NCBI RefSeq assembly: GCF_000255115.2 | Contig: NC_018068.1 | Span: 4,001,977-4,065,976, forward strand | Reading direction: 5' to 3' | Length of the DNA stretch: 64,000 nucleotides | Source of the DNA: Desulfosporosinus acidiphilus SJ4 | GTDB lineage: Bacteria > Bacillota > Desulfitobacteriia > Desulfitobacteriales > Desulfitobacteriaceae | In this document: in pieces, positions 17,949-26,168 of the stretch | Layout: every line of letters starts with the position of its first letter | How positions within the stretch are numbered: position 1 is the first letter of the stretch | The notes under the pieces: model-generated | Databases searched by the model: none | What the model was told of the DNA's origin: nothing | What the model saw: only the letters and a program-made list of their open reading frames with translations | Program-made: the position numbers and the translations under genes

Positions 17949-18137
17949 TTAGGTAATAGGGCAGATTCTTTCGTATTGCTGGATAAATTCCTCTAAGGGA
18001 TAAGTAACTCCTTTGCCGTGAATCTCAAGGGATACCTGTTGATCCTTTGGATTATACCCGATAAACTTCATTCCTAGCAGTTTGGCCATTTTGGATAACT
18101 CGATCCGTGCTCCGCGCCCAAAATCTTTGAATTGCAT
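17949..18137 (-). CDS. small conserved-looking hypothetical protein (62 aa)
   Basis: A 62-residue acidic/basic mixed protein without signal or membrane segment: MQFKDFGRGARIELSKMAKL and then two predicted strands around VSLEIHGKGVTYPLEEF. The start is ATG 18137, ten bases after AAAGGGG; an in-frame GTG at 18146 touches that site. I do not recognise the family. The strand pattern could suit a small SH3-like or regulatory fold. Confidence 0.6.
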   Translation of the reverse strand: MQFKDFGRGARIELSKMAKLLGMKFIGYNPKDQQVSLEIHGKGVTYPLEEFIQQYERICPIT

Positions 18138-18334
18138 CCAACACACGCCCCTTTTCTAGTCTTATGTCTCCGAATATGCTTAGGGTTTAGACTATCTTAT
18201 CCTATTCGTATTTCTCTTGCAACTTTCATTTTCGACAATATTTGCTCTTTTTTATTCTGATGCAAGGGCTTTCTTATTAAGAACTTTCTTGCACTCCAAA
18301 TACCTAAGACTTTTAACTTTGAATTGCTTTATTT

Positions 18335-18718
18335 TTAAGCAGTCCACAACCCAAACACACTAATTCCCGCTAAAATAAGAATACTTCCTAAAATTTTAGG
18401 CAATGTAAGGTGCTCATGGAGTATAAATGTACCATAAATGATGACCAAAACATACCCTAAAGATACCAAAGGGTAGGCATAGCTTAACTCCCACCTGGAG
18501 ATTACAACAAGCCATAGAAAAGAACTTAAACCAAAGCACAAAAATCCTAAGAAAATGGCCGGTGTAAAAATAATGGCTCCCAGTTGACGCCAAATCCCGG
18601 TAACTGTTACTTTACCATAGGCTAGCATACCTAATCGAAATAGAAATTGTCCAGTTGCCCCCAAGATGATAGAAACTAAGGCCACGACCATTGGAGAAAC
18701 TTCTGAAATAAGACCCAT
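18335..18718 (-). CDS. EamA/SMR-type small membrane protein
   Basis: A 127-residue protein with four predicted membrane helices (about 8-28, 40-62, 68-88, 97-118), one EamA half-unit like small multidrug resistance proteins and the ArnE/ArnF flippase subunits. The second half WELSYAYPLVSLGYVLVIIYG resembles ArnE-type proteins more than EmrE, and the Glu14 typical of EmrE is not apparent. It probably works as a dimer moving a lipid-linked or cationic substrate; the substrate is unknown. Confidence 0.8.
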   Translation of the reverse strand: MGLISEVSPMVVALVSIILGATGQFLFRLGMLAYGKVTVTGIWRQLGAIIFTPAIFLGFLCFGLSSFLWLVVISRWELSYAYPLVSLGYVLVIIYGTFILHEHLTLPKILGSILILAGISVFGLWTA

Positions 18719-18965
18719 TAAAGTACTCCCTCACTATATCATTATCAGCCTTGCTCACTCCCTACCTAGTAAAGAGTTCATTCATAACTACAAGTTGGCT
18801 TATATAACAATTCAAGTTTTCTCGCAAGCAAAGAAATTTATACTACACCTACCAGATAAATCGTAAGAGTAACCCCTACTTATAAACTGGCGATCTTAGC
18901 AGGGGATTGGGATAAAACTTCTGTCTAATTTGCCGATATTCACGTAAATTGATTCAATTCTTAAT
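18719..18965. other. intergenic stretch without recognised gene
   Basis: Between the EamA-type gene start and the terminator at 18966. It is A+T-rich and likely holds the promoter of the EamA-type gene. The short open frames here have no ribosome site or protein-like composition. Confidence 0.4.
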
Positions 18966-18999
18966 ATAAAAGCGGAACGTCTAAAAAAACGTTCCGCAG
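18966..18999 (-). terminator. intrinsic terminator between rnpB and the EamA-type gene
   Basis: GCGGAACGT-loop-ACGTTCCGC hairpin followed on the minus strand by TTTTAT. It lies after the rnpB terminator and before the EamA-type gene, insulating the two. Confidence 0.65.
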
Positions 19000-19063
19000 G
19001 ATAATTACTCTCTTTTGTGAACTTGAGCCAATAGACTCAGCATTTAAACATTCCCTTATTATT

Positions 19064-19114
19064 TAAAATTTGATGGGAAACGGCTATGTATAACTACACC
19101 TCCAGTTTCCCATA
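19064..19114 (-). terminator. rnpB terminator
   Basis: On the minus strand TATGGGAAAC pairs with GTTTCCCATC, followed by AAATTTTAAA. It starts 2 bases after the mature 3' end of RNase P RNA. Confidence 0.6.
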
Positions 19115-19115
19115 A

Positions 19116-19500
19116 GATAAGCGAAGTAAACCTATAAGCCGAGTTCTGTCCCTCCAAAGGAGGCGATGATCATCTATCTCGAACTGCCGTTACCGACAGC
19201 CTCTAGCGACCTTACCCGGGAACATAAACGGGCCGTTCATCGTTCCCCTATTCAGTCTTGCTCCAGGTGGGGTTTACATGGCCAGCCAGTCACCTGACTG
19301 CCGGTGAGCTCTTACCTCGCCTTTCCACCCTTACCCATTCTTCATTAGAAGAATGGGCGGTATATCTCTGTTGCACTTTCCTTGGGGTCACCCCCACTGG
19401 GCGTTACCCAGCACCTTGCCCTATGGAGCTCGGACTTTCCTCAGAGGCGACTTTTCAGTCCTTGCCCCCGCGATCATCTAGTTTACTTCGCTCAGTTATC
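19116..19500 (-). ncRNA. rnpB: RNase P RNA, bacterial class A-like
   Basis: The catalytic RNA that trims tRNA 5' ends. Minus-strand 5' part has GGGGGCAAGGACTGAAAAG-type P4 strand and GAGGAAAGTCCGAGCTCC, the universal 5' core; the 3' part has ACAGAACTCGGCTTATAGG, the universal 3' core. The two ends pair as P1 (GCGAAGTAAAC with GTTTACTTCGC). The internal GGTAA...CCCACCTGGAGCAAG region (positions about 19255-19275) is also as in class A. All conserved cores appear intact. Confidence 0.95.
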
Positions 19501-19512
19501 TTACTAAAAAAA

Positions 19513-19683
19513 TCAGTTTTGGTCAAATGGAGAGTTTTGGTTCTTTTCCATTTCTTCTATCTCATCGTCAATGTCCATTAAGGCAGCCAACCATTTAGCA
19601 CGATTTGCATTATCTTCTTTAAAATTAGTTAAAACCTTTTCTCGTTCCATGCGGAGAACTTCTGCACGATTCATAATGCTCAT
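19513..19683 (-). CDS. small charged hypothetical protein (56 aa)
   Basis: A 56-residue helical, highly charged protein (MSIMNRAEVLRMEREKVL...) ending EEMEKNQNSPFDQN. Start at ATG 19683 just after AAAGGGG; a second ATG at 19674 is possible. It is encoded directly upstream of rnpB on the same strand with no gap for a terminator, so it may share a promoter. Not a family I recognise. Confidence 0.55.
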   Translation of the reverse strand: MSIMNRAEVLRMEREKVLTNFKEDNANRAKWLAALMDIDDEIEEMEKNQNSPFDQN

Positions 19684-19891
19684 CAACCCCTTTCGCAAAC
19701 TATTCTAAAACATCTCAGGTTTGAAACAATTCAAAATTCGGGTGGAATTTTCCTTTAAATTGTATTTTCTGATTATTTTTTATATACCTACAATACATGA
19801 TTACTGTTTCAGTGTCAAGTATTTATTATCACATTCACAAATTTTTTTTAGTAATTCTAAACTTTAATTCATTTCGATATAGCTAGTTAAA

Positions 19892-19918
19892 GTTAAAAAA
19901 ACCCGGCTGTTAACGCCA
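19892..19918 (-). terminator. terminator at the end of the Nif3-like gene
   Basis: Minus-strand CCTGGC-GTTAACA-GCCGGG followed by seven T. The stem overlaps the last codons of the Nif3-like gene. Confidence 0.75.
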
Positions 19919-20779
19919 GGGTGACGAATTAGATTTACTTACTTTAAATTCGACACGTTGCAATGCTCTTTCCGAGGATAAATAATAGTTTAATGCTTGA
20001 AGCATAGGAGCCTCGCTTAGAAAATGGCCAAGATCTCCCACTGCCATTCCTCCTTCAAGAGCATCAAGAACAGCATGATGGTCAACATCTCCTGTAATCA
20101 GCAAATCCACTCCTTTAAACAGTGCTTTGGGTACGAATCGTCCTCCGCTTCCGTTGACGATGGCCACTTTGCGTATTTCTTTCTGAAGCGACCCGGCTAA
20201 TCGTACCCCAGTCAAATCATAAGGATGAGCATAGATATTAGACTTCTTTAACCGTTCTAAAAAGTTCTGCCAGACAATCTCCAATTTTTCCGGGCGCTCT
20301 AAGTAGCCAATAACTCCATACCCTCGGGCCTCATCTGGAAGATTAGATGGAATTATGTTTGATTGGAGATTTTTAGTGCCTTCTGACACTTTCTCTTCAA
20401 GCAGCTTTATTTCTTTTAAGTCTAAGATCTCCCCTAAGGTAAAGCTTGAAGACAGCCTCGACTGATCGAGATTTGTATGTACCGCATAATAGCCAATCTG
20501 GTGGTTGAGTAAAAGCAGGGGAATCTTTGCCGCCGCATTGTCCGATCTTAAATTTTTCAACGGCCGAAACATAATCGGATGATGCGCAATAATAAGTTGA
20601 GCTCCAAATTCCCTTGCCTCCTCGACAACTTCTAAAGTTCCATCTAACGCTATTAAAATCCGTTCAACCTGCGCTGAGCCGGACCCCACCAAAAGTCCAA
20701 CGTTATCCCATTCTTCAGCCCAAAATTTTGGGGCAAGTTTCTCTATAAGTTGGGCAACTTGACCTATTGTTACTGCCAT
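19910..20779 (-). CDS. Nif3-like dinuclear metal-centre protein (YqfO type)
   Basis: A 289-residue member of the NIF3 family. Metal-ligand segments are visible: IIAHHPIMFRP, YAVHTNLD, and later LLITGDVDHHAVLDA and DLGHFLSE. It lacks the PII-like middle domain of the longer YqfO, so it is the short form. The family structure holds two metal ions; hydrolase activity has been proposed, and the physiological role is unclear. The start overlaps the end of trmK by 10 bases; trmK-nif3 is a conserved Firmicute pair, normally next to sigA, which is not seen here. Confidence 0.9.
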   Translation of the reverse strand: MAVTIGQVAQLIEKLAPKFWAEEWDNVGLLVGSGSAQVERILIALDGTLEVVEEAREFGAQLIIAHHPIMFRPLKNLRSDNAAAKIPLLLLNHQIGYYAVHTNLDQSRLSSSFTLGEILDLKEIKLLEEKVSEGTKNLQSNIIPSNLPDEARGYGVIGYLERPEKLEIVWQNFLERLKKSNIYAHPYDLTGVRLAGSLQKEIRKVAIVNGSGGRFVPKALFKGVDLLITGDVDHHAVLDALEGGMAVGDLGHFLSEAPMLQALNYYLSSERALQRVEFKVSKSNSSPWR

Positions 20780-21564
20780 TCTATGATTCCCTCCACCAAA
20801 GCCAACTCCTCAGATACTTCTTTAATTCTTTCAAGAGTTTCCGATTTATTGGATTGTTTCATTTGTTCTAACCGTCTCTTAAGCATTACACAGTAATCAG
20901 CAAGATTTTCTTGCAAAAGATTCGAATGTTCCTCTAAGATCAAAGGACCGAAATGCCAGACCAACTTATCTATAATCGTCTGATACTCTGCCGACCTGGT
21001 TCCTTCTAAAATTCGAGAGGATAACCGCTGATACCAGACATCTTTCATGAGCGTTAAATCAGCTAAATTACAGCCTTCCTCTCTGGAAAAAGCCATTACA
21101 GTGTAGATGCGTTCTTCTTCCTTTATAAGCTGTTCAGTCTTTAATAACCACCTGCTGTTTAAGAGCGACAAGCGTACCGCTCCTTCCCCTCCTTGAGGTT
21201 GAACAATCAAGTCCGTCACGAAGTCTAATACCTCAGGTCGAGCTTTAAATATTTCCAGCATGGTTTTTCCACCCATTCCGGCCAGGGTAAGTACATCTAC
21301 CTCCCCAGCTTTGAGGGGCTTCAGGCCATCTCCAAACCTTACGTCGATAACCTCTTCTAATCGCCGCAACTTAACCGCAGCCAAGGCAGATTGAAAAGGC
21401 CCTTCGTGAACATCAACAGCAACAGCTTGAGTAATTTTTCGTCCCTCCACAAGAGCGATAGGCAAATAAGCATGATCCGTCCCTATATCGCCGAGCCTGG
21501 CTCCCAAAGGAACTAGTGATGCTACCGATTGAAGACGTGGACCTAACGTCAAAGAAAAGGTCAT
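20770..21564 (-). CDS. trmK: tRNA (adenine(22)-N1)-methyltransferase TrmK
   Basis: A 264-residue SAM-dependent enzyme that methylates N1 of A22 in the D-loop of tRNAs. The SAM fold begins LGDIGTDHAYLPIALVE; further motifs are AVDVHEGPF and LTLAGMGGKTMLEIF, and the LIVQPQGGEGAVR segment is typical for TrmK. The C-terminal 80 residues are a coiled helical domain. The start is ATG 21564 following GAGGTGTCCT; the frame extending to 21645 lacks a ribosome site. Confidence 0.93.
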   Translation of the reverse strand: MTFSLTLGPRLQSVASLVPLGARLGDIGTDHAYLPIALVEGRKITQAVAVDVHEGPFQSALAAVKLRRLEEVIDVRFGDGLKPLKAGEVDVLTLAGMGGKTMLEIFKARPEVLDFVTDLIVQPQGGEGAVRLSLLNSRWLLKTEQLIKEEERIYTVMAFSREEGCNLADLTLMKDVWYQRLSSRILEGTRSAEYQTIIDKLVWHFGPLILEEHSNLLQENLADYCVMLKRRLEQMKQSNKSETLERIKEVSEELALVEGIIEWQ

Positions 21565-21671
21565 AGGACACCTCAATTTAAGTAATATGTTCTCATTTCT
21601 ATGGTTTACCATTTCCAATTTTATTATAGACAAATAGCCGATCAAAAAAGAAAGCCATTGGAGCTTACAAT

Positions 21672-21854
21672 CTATTTTCTAAAAAAGTTTATAATCGATA
21701 CGCTTGTTCCAATTAAAAAAGAAACTATACAAAACCAAGTCCATATTTTCTTCAACCTTCCGGATTCGTTGGCAGAGAAAATATAAGTTTCTATAAATGG
21801 ATTATCTGCAACAGATTGATCCGGTTCTTCAATGTGATCTAAATCTTCCTTCAT
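21672..21854 (-). CDS. small single-pass membrane protein (60 aa)
   Basis: A 60-residue protein with an acidic N-terminal tail (MKEDLDHIEEPDQSVAD) and one membrane helix at about 38-57 (TWFCIVSFLIGTSVSIINFF), ending RK. AGGGTGAT lies upstream of the ATG. Family not recognised. It precedes trmK on the same strand, and might be co-transcribed. Confidence 0.6.
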   Translation of the reverse strand: MKEDLDHIEEPDQSVADNPFIETYIFSANESGRLKKIWTWFCIVSFLIGTSVSIINFFRK

Positions 21855-22134
21855 TATATCACCCTGCCTTTCACTTAATCATCATAACTTCGAACTAAGC
21901 AAAGGTATTTAACGAATGATAAATCCCCATTGCGTTTTCTGTGAGAGTTACGATGAGAATCGGAGGAGAAACGGAATAATTGGTAATCTAAAATTAAACA
22001 AAACTTAGCTGGCGCTAAGCCTCCTGCGAAAGCGGCAGGTTAGTTGCACTTATGCTAGAAGACGAAGACACTGTCTTCGCACGAATTAGCTCTTCTTGCA
22101 GTATACAACCAAAGGTTATACTTTCTGATAGTAC
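21855..22134. other. gene-free stretch with several short hairpins
   Basis: CCTGC-GAAAGC-GGCAGG (near 22024), GAAGAC-ACT-GTCTTC (near 22062) and AACC-AAA-GGTT (near 22109) are short inverted repeats. No open frame with a ribosome site. I see nothing diagnostic; it may contain the promoter for the 60-residue protein. Confidence 0.4.
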
Positions 22135-22164
22135 GAAAAAAGTATCCTCGAAGAGAGGATACTA
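22135..22164 (-). terminator. terminator downstream of tRNA-Val
   Basis: Minus-strand AGTATCCTC-TCTTC-GAGGATACT followed by TTTTTTCG. It lies 98 bases after the tRNA 3' end. Confidence 0.75.
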
Positions 22165-22261
22165 CTAAATAATCCTTTTGTAAACGCGTAGTAAACTATA
22201 GGTACAATTTAACAACGGCATCCATTACCGGAGACAAAAAAAAGCCAGTCACCAGTAAATC

Positions 22262-22336
22262 TGGTGGGCGATATTGGTCTCGAACCAATGGCCTCATCCG
22301 TGTGAAGGATGCGCTCTACCGCTGAGCTAATCGCCC
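22262..22336 (-). tRNA. tRNA-Val(CAC)
   Basis: A 75-base tRNA with CCA encoded. Acceptor GGGCGAT pairs with ATCGCCC; D-arm GCTC/GAGC; anticodon stem CATCC/GGATG with loop TTCACAC, anticodon CAC at 34-36; T-arm ATTGG-TTCGAGA-CCAAT. The adjoining IS110-type remnant and defence genes upstream of it make it a possible island boundary, but I did not find a duplicated tRNA 3' end. Confidence 0.95.
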
Positions 22337-22562
22337 CAATCGATATTTAATGTTCGTGGTTCGAGCACTATAAAGCTAGAATTTTGCCCTTCACGTTAAG
22401 AATCTTTTCCACCATTCGAACCTCGTTCCTCGAACTTCAAATGTGGTGGGACTACCAGTATAAATGTTAACACGATGTTCTTAATGTTCGAAATGCTCGT
22501 TATTTACATCTTATAAAAAATACCACAGTTTTTGGTGATAGTCAACATTAATCACTTATAAA
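22337..22562. other. gene-free stretch next to tRNA-Val
   Basis: Contains repeated TTCGA(A/G) words and an imperfect inverted repeat (CCACCATTCGAA near 22410 with TTCAAATGTGGTGG near 22437). This should also hold the tRNA promoter. No gene. Confidence 0.35.
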
Positions 22563-22741
22563 TCCGTACTCTCTAAGGCAACATGGGAACATTTCTTGCT
22601 CTTGACCCACTCACTAACAATAGAATATCTTCCGCCATGATGCCAAACTCTCGATTTTCTTTCCTTCCGAGATAATGCTGCAAGCAACGATTATCTTCTT
22701 ATGAATATCTAATCCGCAGCATTTTTTGGCACGACTTGCAT
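22563..22741 (-). pseudogene. IS110-family transposase, N-terminal fragment with frameshifts
   Basis: Minus-strand ATG 22741 opens MQVVPK, then a one-base loss in an A-run shifts frame to CCGLDIHKKIIVACSIISEG, the N-terminal RuvC-like DEDD start of IS110 transposases (GLDIHK carries the first Asp). A further frameshift leads through MAEDILLL and EWVKSKKCSHVALEST, after which the homology stops. Only about 60-70 of about 400 codons remain. It is clearly dead. An AAGGAG ribosome site (AGAAGGAGC) is preserved upstream. Confidence 0.75.
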
Positions 22742-22960
22742 ATTACTTAGCTCCTTCTACGGCAATAAATTAGCTAGCAACCGCAAGGGAAATTGTCTAC
22801 CCTTAGTTCTCTGAGAGACAATATGTTGAGCAATTGCTCAAAAGTCCGTCTAACTGATGGGCTTCGAAGCACCACGATCTATCGACCTCAATCACTAGCC
22901 GTACAAAGTAATTTCCAGCACAAAGGTTAAATCATTTCTCACTCCGCTTAATATCATTTC
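22742..22960 (-). mobile_element. upstream end of the IS110 remnant, possible bridge-RNA region
   Basis: In IS110 elements the non-coding left end before the transposase encodes the bridge RNA. Here the equivalent 200 bases on the minus strand contain GCTTCGAAGC (10-base palindrome), TTGAGCAATTGCTCAA (16-base palindrome) and ATTGTCT...AGACAAT. That is consistent with a structured RNA, but the match to a known bridge RNA cannot be made by eye. The outer end of the element is not identified. Confidence 0.35.
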
Positions 22961-23103
22961 CCCATTTTTTGGGTGTATACCCAATGTTATTTTTTGCTTA
23001 TTTCTCTAAATTAATGCCAAACTTACTGAACTAATCAATTCAAAAAAACTGGTAAGAGTGACGGGCTACAATAACGTTATATCTTTAGAGTAGTTAAGGA
23101 AAA

Positions 23104-23784
23104 TCAAATAATAATCCCTGAATTTGAAACATCAAATGTTTCCAAATTGGACGGTAGCTCGAAATAAATATAGTCGTAATCATCAAAGTCAAATCTGAGA
23201 TTTGGATAATTATTTTTGAGTATAAAATTAATAAACCTATTGAAACATAATGGCTTTTCCACATACATCCTACAATCCTTATGCTGCATATGAATATGAG
23301 TTGCTGGGTGAATTTCACTAGCTACCTTTGGATCAAAATCAATTCTTACTGGACTACGCATATTTAAAACTTCATGCCATGTTAAATCATTTAGAAATTC
23401 TTCCATTAATTCAGAAGGCGAAAAATCGTCTATAGTAACATTTGGATAAGCATATGGGGCAGGCCACCAAAGTAAATTATGACCTAGCAAAATATTATTT
23501 TGGAAAGTATAACTAACTCGAATTAGTGAACCATCATATAAAATACATAAATAGCTATTATTTCTTATAATTTTTTTATATTGTTCTAATTTAAGAAAGT
23601 ACTCTCCTGTATTAAATTTGCCAGATTCGTGATTACTCCACGAGAGAATCCATTTGTTGTTCTCTCTTTCTTTTTTATAAATATAGTTAAACGTATAAAG
23701 CAGTTTCCTTGAATTAAGAGCATCTAATGTAGTATTGATTTGTGTTTCTATTTGGTTTACAGATGAATTTCGCTGTTTTTTCAT
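23104..23784 (-). CDS. DUF2290-type protein, partner of a UvrD/RecD-like helicase
   Basis: A 226-residue soluble protein. The segment HPATHIHMQHKDCRMYVEKP followed by the NRFINFILKNNYP region matches what I remember of DUF2290 (HP-x-sH-l...CRiPv...P...F..FIL.nfY). The function of the family is unknown. It starts 4 bases after the helicase stop, so the two form one transcript and probably one module. A+T-rich like the other genes of the island. No signal peptide, membrane segment or obvious catalytic triad. A nucleic-acid or substrate-recognition role for the helicase is inference. Confidence 0.65.
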   Translation of the reverse strand: MKKQRNSSVNQIETQINTTLDALNSRKLLYTFNYIYKKERENNKWILSWSNHESGKFNTGEYFLKLEQYKKIIRNNSYLCILYDGSLIRVSYTFQNNILLGHNLLWWPAPYAYPNVTIDDFSPSELMEEFLNDLTWHEVLNMRSPVRIDFDPKVASEIHPATHIHMQHKDCRMYVEKPLCFNRFINFILKNNYPNLRFDFDDYDYIYFELPSNLETFDVSNSGIII

Positions 23785-23788
23785 ACTA

Positions 23789-25903
23789 TTAACTTCTCTT
23801 ATTTATGACATTTAGAAGAGTCTTTAATTCTGGAATTAATTCGGGATCTAGTTCGCCTCTCTCTAACTGTTCTATTAATTCACTAACACTTGTTTTAGCT
23901 TTTGTTACCTTTTCTTTTTCTTCAGTACTACGCTCTCTATTTAATCTTCGTGTTCTTTCCATTTGCTCAGCTGTTGGAATTTTAAATACCAATTCAAAGT
24001 CATTATCTATACATTTATTTATTTCATTTTCAAGGACATCCATATCTTCTCCCACTCCGCAAATACGAACCCACGCTCTTGATCTTGTAACTGCGGTAAA
24101 GATTATATTCCTTAATTTAATTAATTCCATTCCAGTTGCACAAAAATTTGAATTTAAAATATATACCATAGGAGACTCATTTCCTTTTGCTCTATAAATA
24201 TGGGAACAAGTAATACATCCGCTCTCCCTAAAGATATCTCTTTCAGTGGTAACCCCTGCCAAAACTGAATTAATATTTTTCTGGTTTAAATATTTCTCAA
24301 AGTTTTTATAGTCCCTTTTGGCAAAATAAGTATCTGGAAATATAACTAAAATGTCATCCGGATCTAATTCGTCGTCATGAATATTTTTAAATATTTCTTC
24401 TGCAACCCATAAATATTGTTTTTCATTCGCAACAAAATTTTTAACTATTATGCTATCTTCCTTCTTTAGCAAATCTTCAAAATACTCAGGAGTTGCTGCA
24501 TTCTTTCTTGCTAGTTTTACAGAATTATTTGGCTTCAATTTTCCGCTTTTAACTGTATAACCTATTTCCGTCCAAATTTTCAATGTATCAAACATCTGAA
24601 CAATAGGTTTGTGATATATTCCAAATCCTAGGGCATGAGCTAATGTTAACATCCAGGGTGGATTTCTATAGCAAATAGGTAGAATGATATCTCGTTTTGC
24701 TTCATCCTCTTGATTATCTATATTAATTTTCAGATTACCAGCTTCATCTATTCCAAACATTTCTTCAAGCGAAGGCATTTCTACTTCTGATAAATTTTGC
24801 AATTCATCATACGCCCATACTATCCTTTTGGGTTCTTTCGTATCACGATATACCAATTTGAAAAATTCACTCGGCATGTCTTGTGCTTCATCAATTAAAA
24901 CTGCGTCATATGTTGGTTTGTATTCACTATTAATAAAACCTAGTAATTCATTACATGCTCCACTAAAGGCAGTTTCTCTACCAAACTTATTCATGGCTGA
25001 CGTCAAACTATATGGAGTAATATTAACATTTCTAGCTACTTTTGAATAAATTCCTTTTTCGGAATTGCTTCCCCATGCATGCAATATATCAAGATTTTCC
25101 CATTCAACTTTTTCACCAGAAAGCTCTTTTACAAAATCAGAAATCAAATTTATATATTGTTGATGTAATGACCTCGTAAAAAAAGTAACTGCAATTTTCA
25201 TATCTGGATACTGCGTGTGAAGATATGCTGCTTTTAATGCTAATACTATTGTTTTTCCAGAGCCAGCTAATCCTCTGATTCTCTGTGGCCCCTCAGGTAT
25301 TTCAAATGCAGCTTTTTTTTGCCATTGATCCAAATTAGCAATTTCTTTTTCTATCTTTTTTATAATTCCTCCATATGAAGAATTCGACTTAACATTATTA
25401 CGTTTCTTCCTTGGCTTAATTTCTGATACCTTTTGAAGCACTTCACATAATCTTCGATATAACGAATTATTAAATGCCTTTAATCCTTTAATAGATTCAA
25501 CAACCTCATTATTAGTAATAAAATAGTACTGAGTATTATGAACATCAATTTTTGTAGGTAATATAGTGATAACGATGGGAGAAAAGGCTAAATTTCTTCC
25601 TTCTCTCAAATTATTATATTTTTTCAGGTAATAATCGATATGGTAATATAAAGAATCTTGTTGTTCCATTAAAATGTCTTCAGACTCAGAGCTATCTCCA
25701 AAAATAAATGCCGTCATCCCTCTATTGACTGTAACTAATAATGCATCAATAGTTACAGCTGAATCACTGCTTGCTGTCAATGGATATCCTAAATATAGCG
25801 TACCTTCATCATTTTGTTCAACCATATATTTTGAAACTTGTTCTATTAGTTGTTTAGTCTGTTCTGGTTTTGAAATCTTACCTCTAACAATATCAAAACT
25901 CAC
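23789..25903 (-). CDS. superfamily 1 (UvrD/RecD-type) helicase with N-terminal extra domain
   Basis: A 704-residue ATP-dependent helicase-like protein. Motifs: Walker A RGLAGSGKTIVLA (about 210-222), motif II LIDEAQD (about 337-343), motif V-like HIYRAKGNE and motif VI FTAVTRSRAWVRI (about 618-630). The first 170 residues form a separate alpha/beta domain with DALLVTVNRGMTAFIF, reminiscent of nuclease-related (NERD-like) domains but without a clear catalytic Glu-x-Lys. The C-terminal 60 residues are a charged coiled region. It forms a two-gene unit with the DUF2290-type gene and lies beside Hachiman; anti-phage function is inference. Confidence 0.8.
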   Translation of the reverse strand: MSFDIVRGKISKPEQTKQLIEQVSKYMVEQNDEGTLYLGYPLTASSDSAVTIDALLVTVNRGMTAFIFGDSSESEDILMEQQDSLYYHIDYYLKKYNNLREGRNLAFSPIVITILPTKIDVHNTQYYFITNNEVVESIKGLKAFNNSLYRRLCEVLQKVSEIKPRKKRNNVKSNSSYGGIIKKIEKEIANLDQWQKKAAFEIPEGPQRIRGLAGSGKTIVLALKAAYLHTQYPDMKIAVTFFTRSLHQQYINLISDFVKELSGEKVEWENLDILHAWGSNSEKGIYSKVARNVNITPYSLTSAMNKFGRETAFSGACNELLGFINSEYKPTYDAVLIDEAQDMPSEFFKLVYRDTKEPKRIVWAYDELQNLSEVEMPSLEEMFGIDEAGNLKINIDNQEDEAKRDIILPICYRNPPWMLTLAHALGFGIYHKPIVQMFDTLKIWTEIGYTVKSGKLKPNNSVKLARKNAATPEYFEDLLKKEDSIIVKNFVANEKQYLWVAEEIFKNIHDDELDPDDILVIFPDTYFAKRDYKNFEKYLNQKNINSVLAGVTTERDIFRESGCITCSHIYRAKGNESPMVYILNSNFCATGMELIKLRNIIFTAVTRSRAWVRICGVGEDMDVLENEINKCIDNDFELVFKIPTAEQMERTRRLNRERSTEEKEKVTKAKTSVSELIEQLERGELDPELIPELKTLLNVINKRS

Positions 25904-26168
25904 TTTTTACACCTTCCAAATCATATGTATTATGCAAAATAGTCACATTCATCTTATATGATACCATGTTTCTAAAGCCCCTGCTTATCTGCATTTATTG
26001 GACTTGGGTTCGATAATTCACTAATGACAAGTTCATTAAAACAATTTCCCTTTTTTTGCCCTATATTAGAAAATAAAACCCTTTATTAAGGTTAATTTTT
26101 CGGCATTACTTTTCCTACTATTTGTTGGGAATTTCCAGGTCAATAGAATAACTGCAAGAAATGAGATG

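Noticed and set aside
18666-18866. 66-codon plus-strand frame
   Set aside because: Antisense to the EamA-type gene at its start and without ribosome site.
22262-22336. tRNA-Val as phage-type attachment site
   Set aside because: No integrase gene and no second copy of the tRNA 3' end were found in the window.
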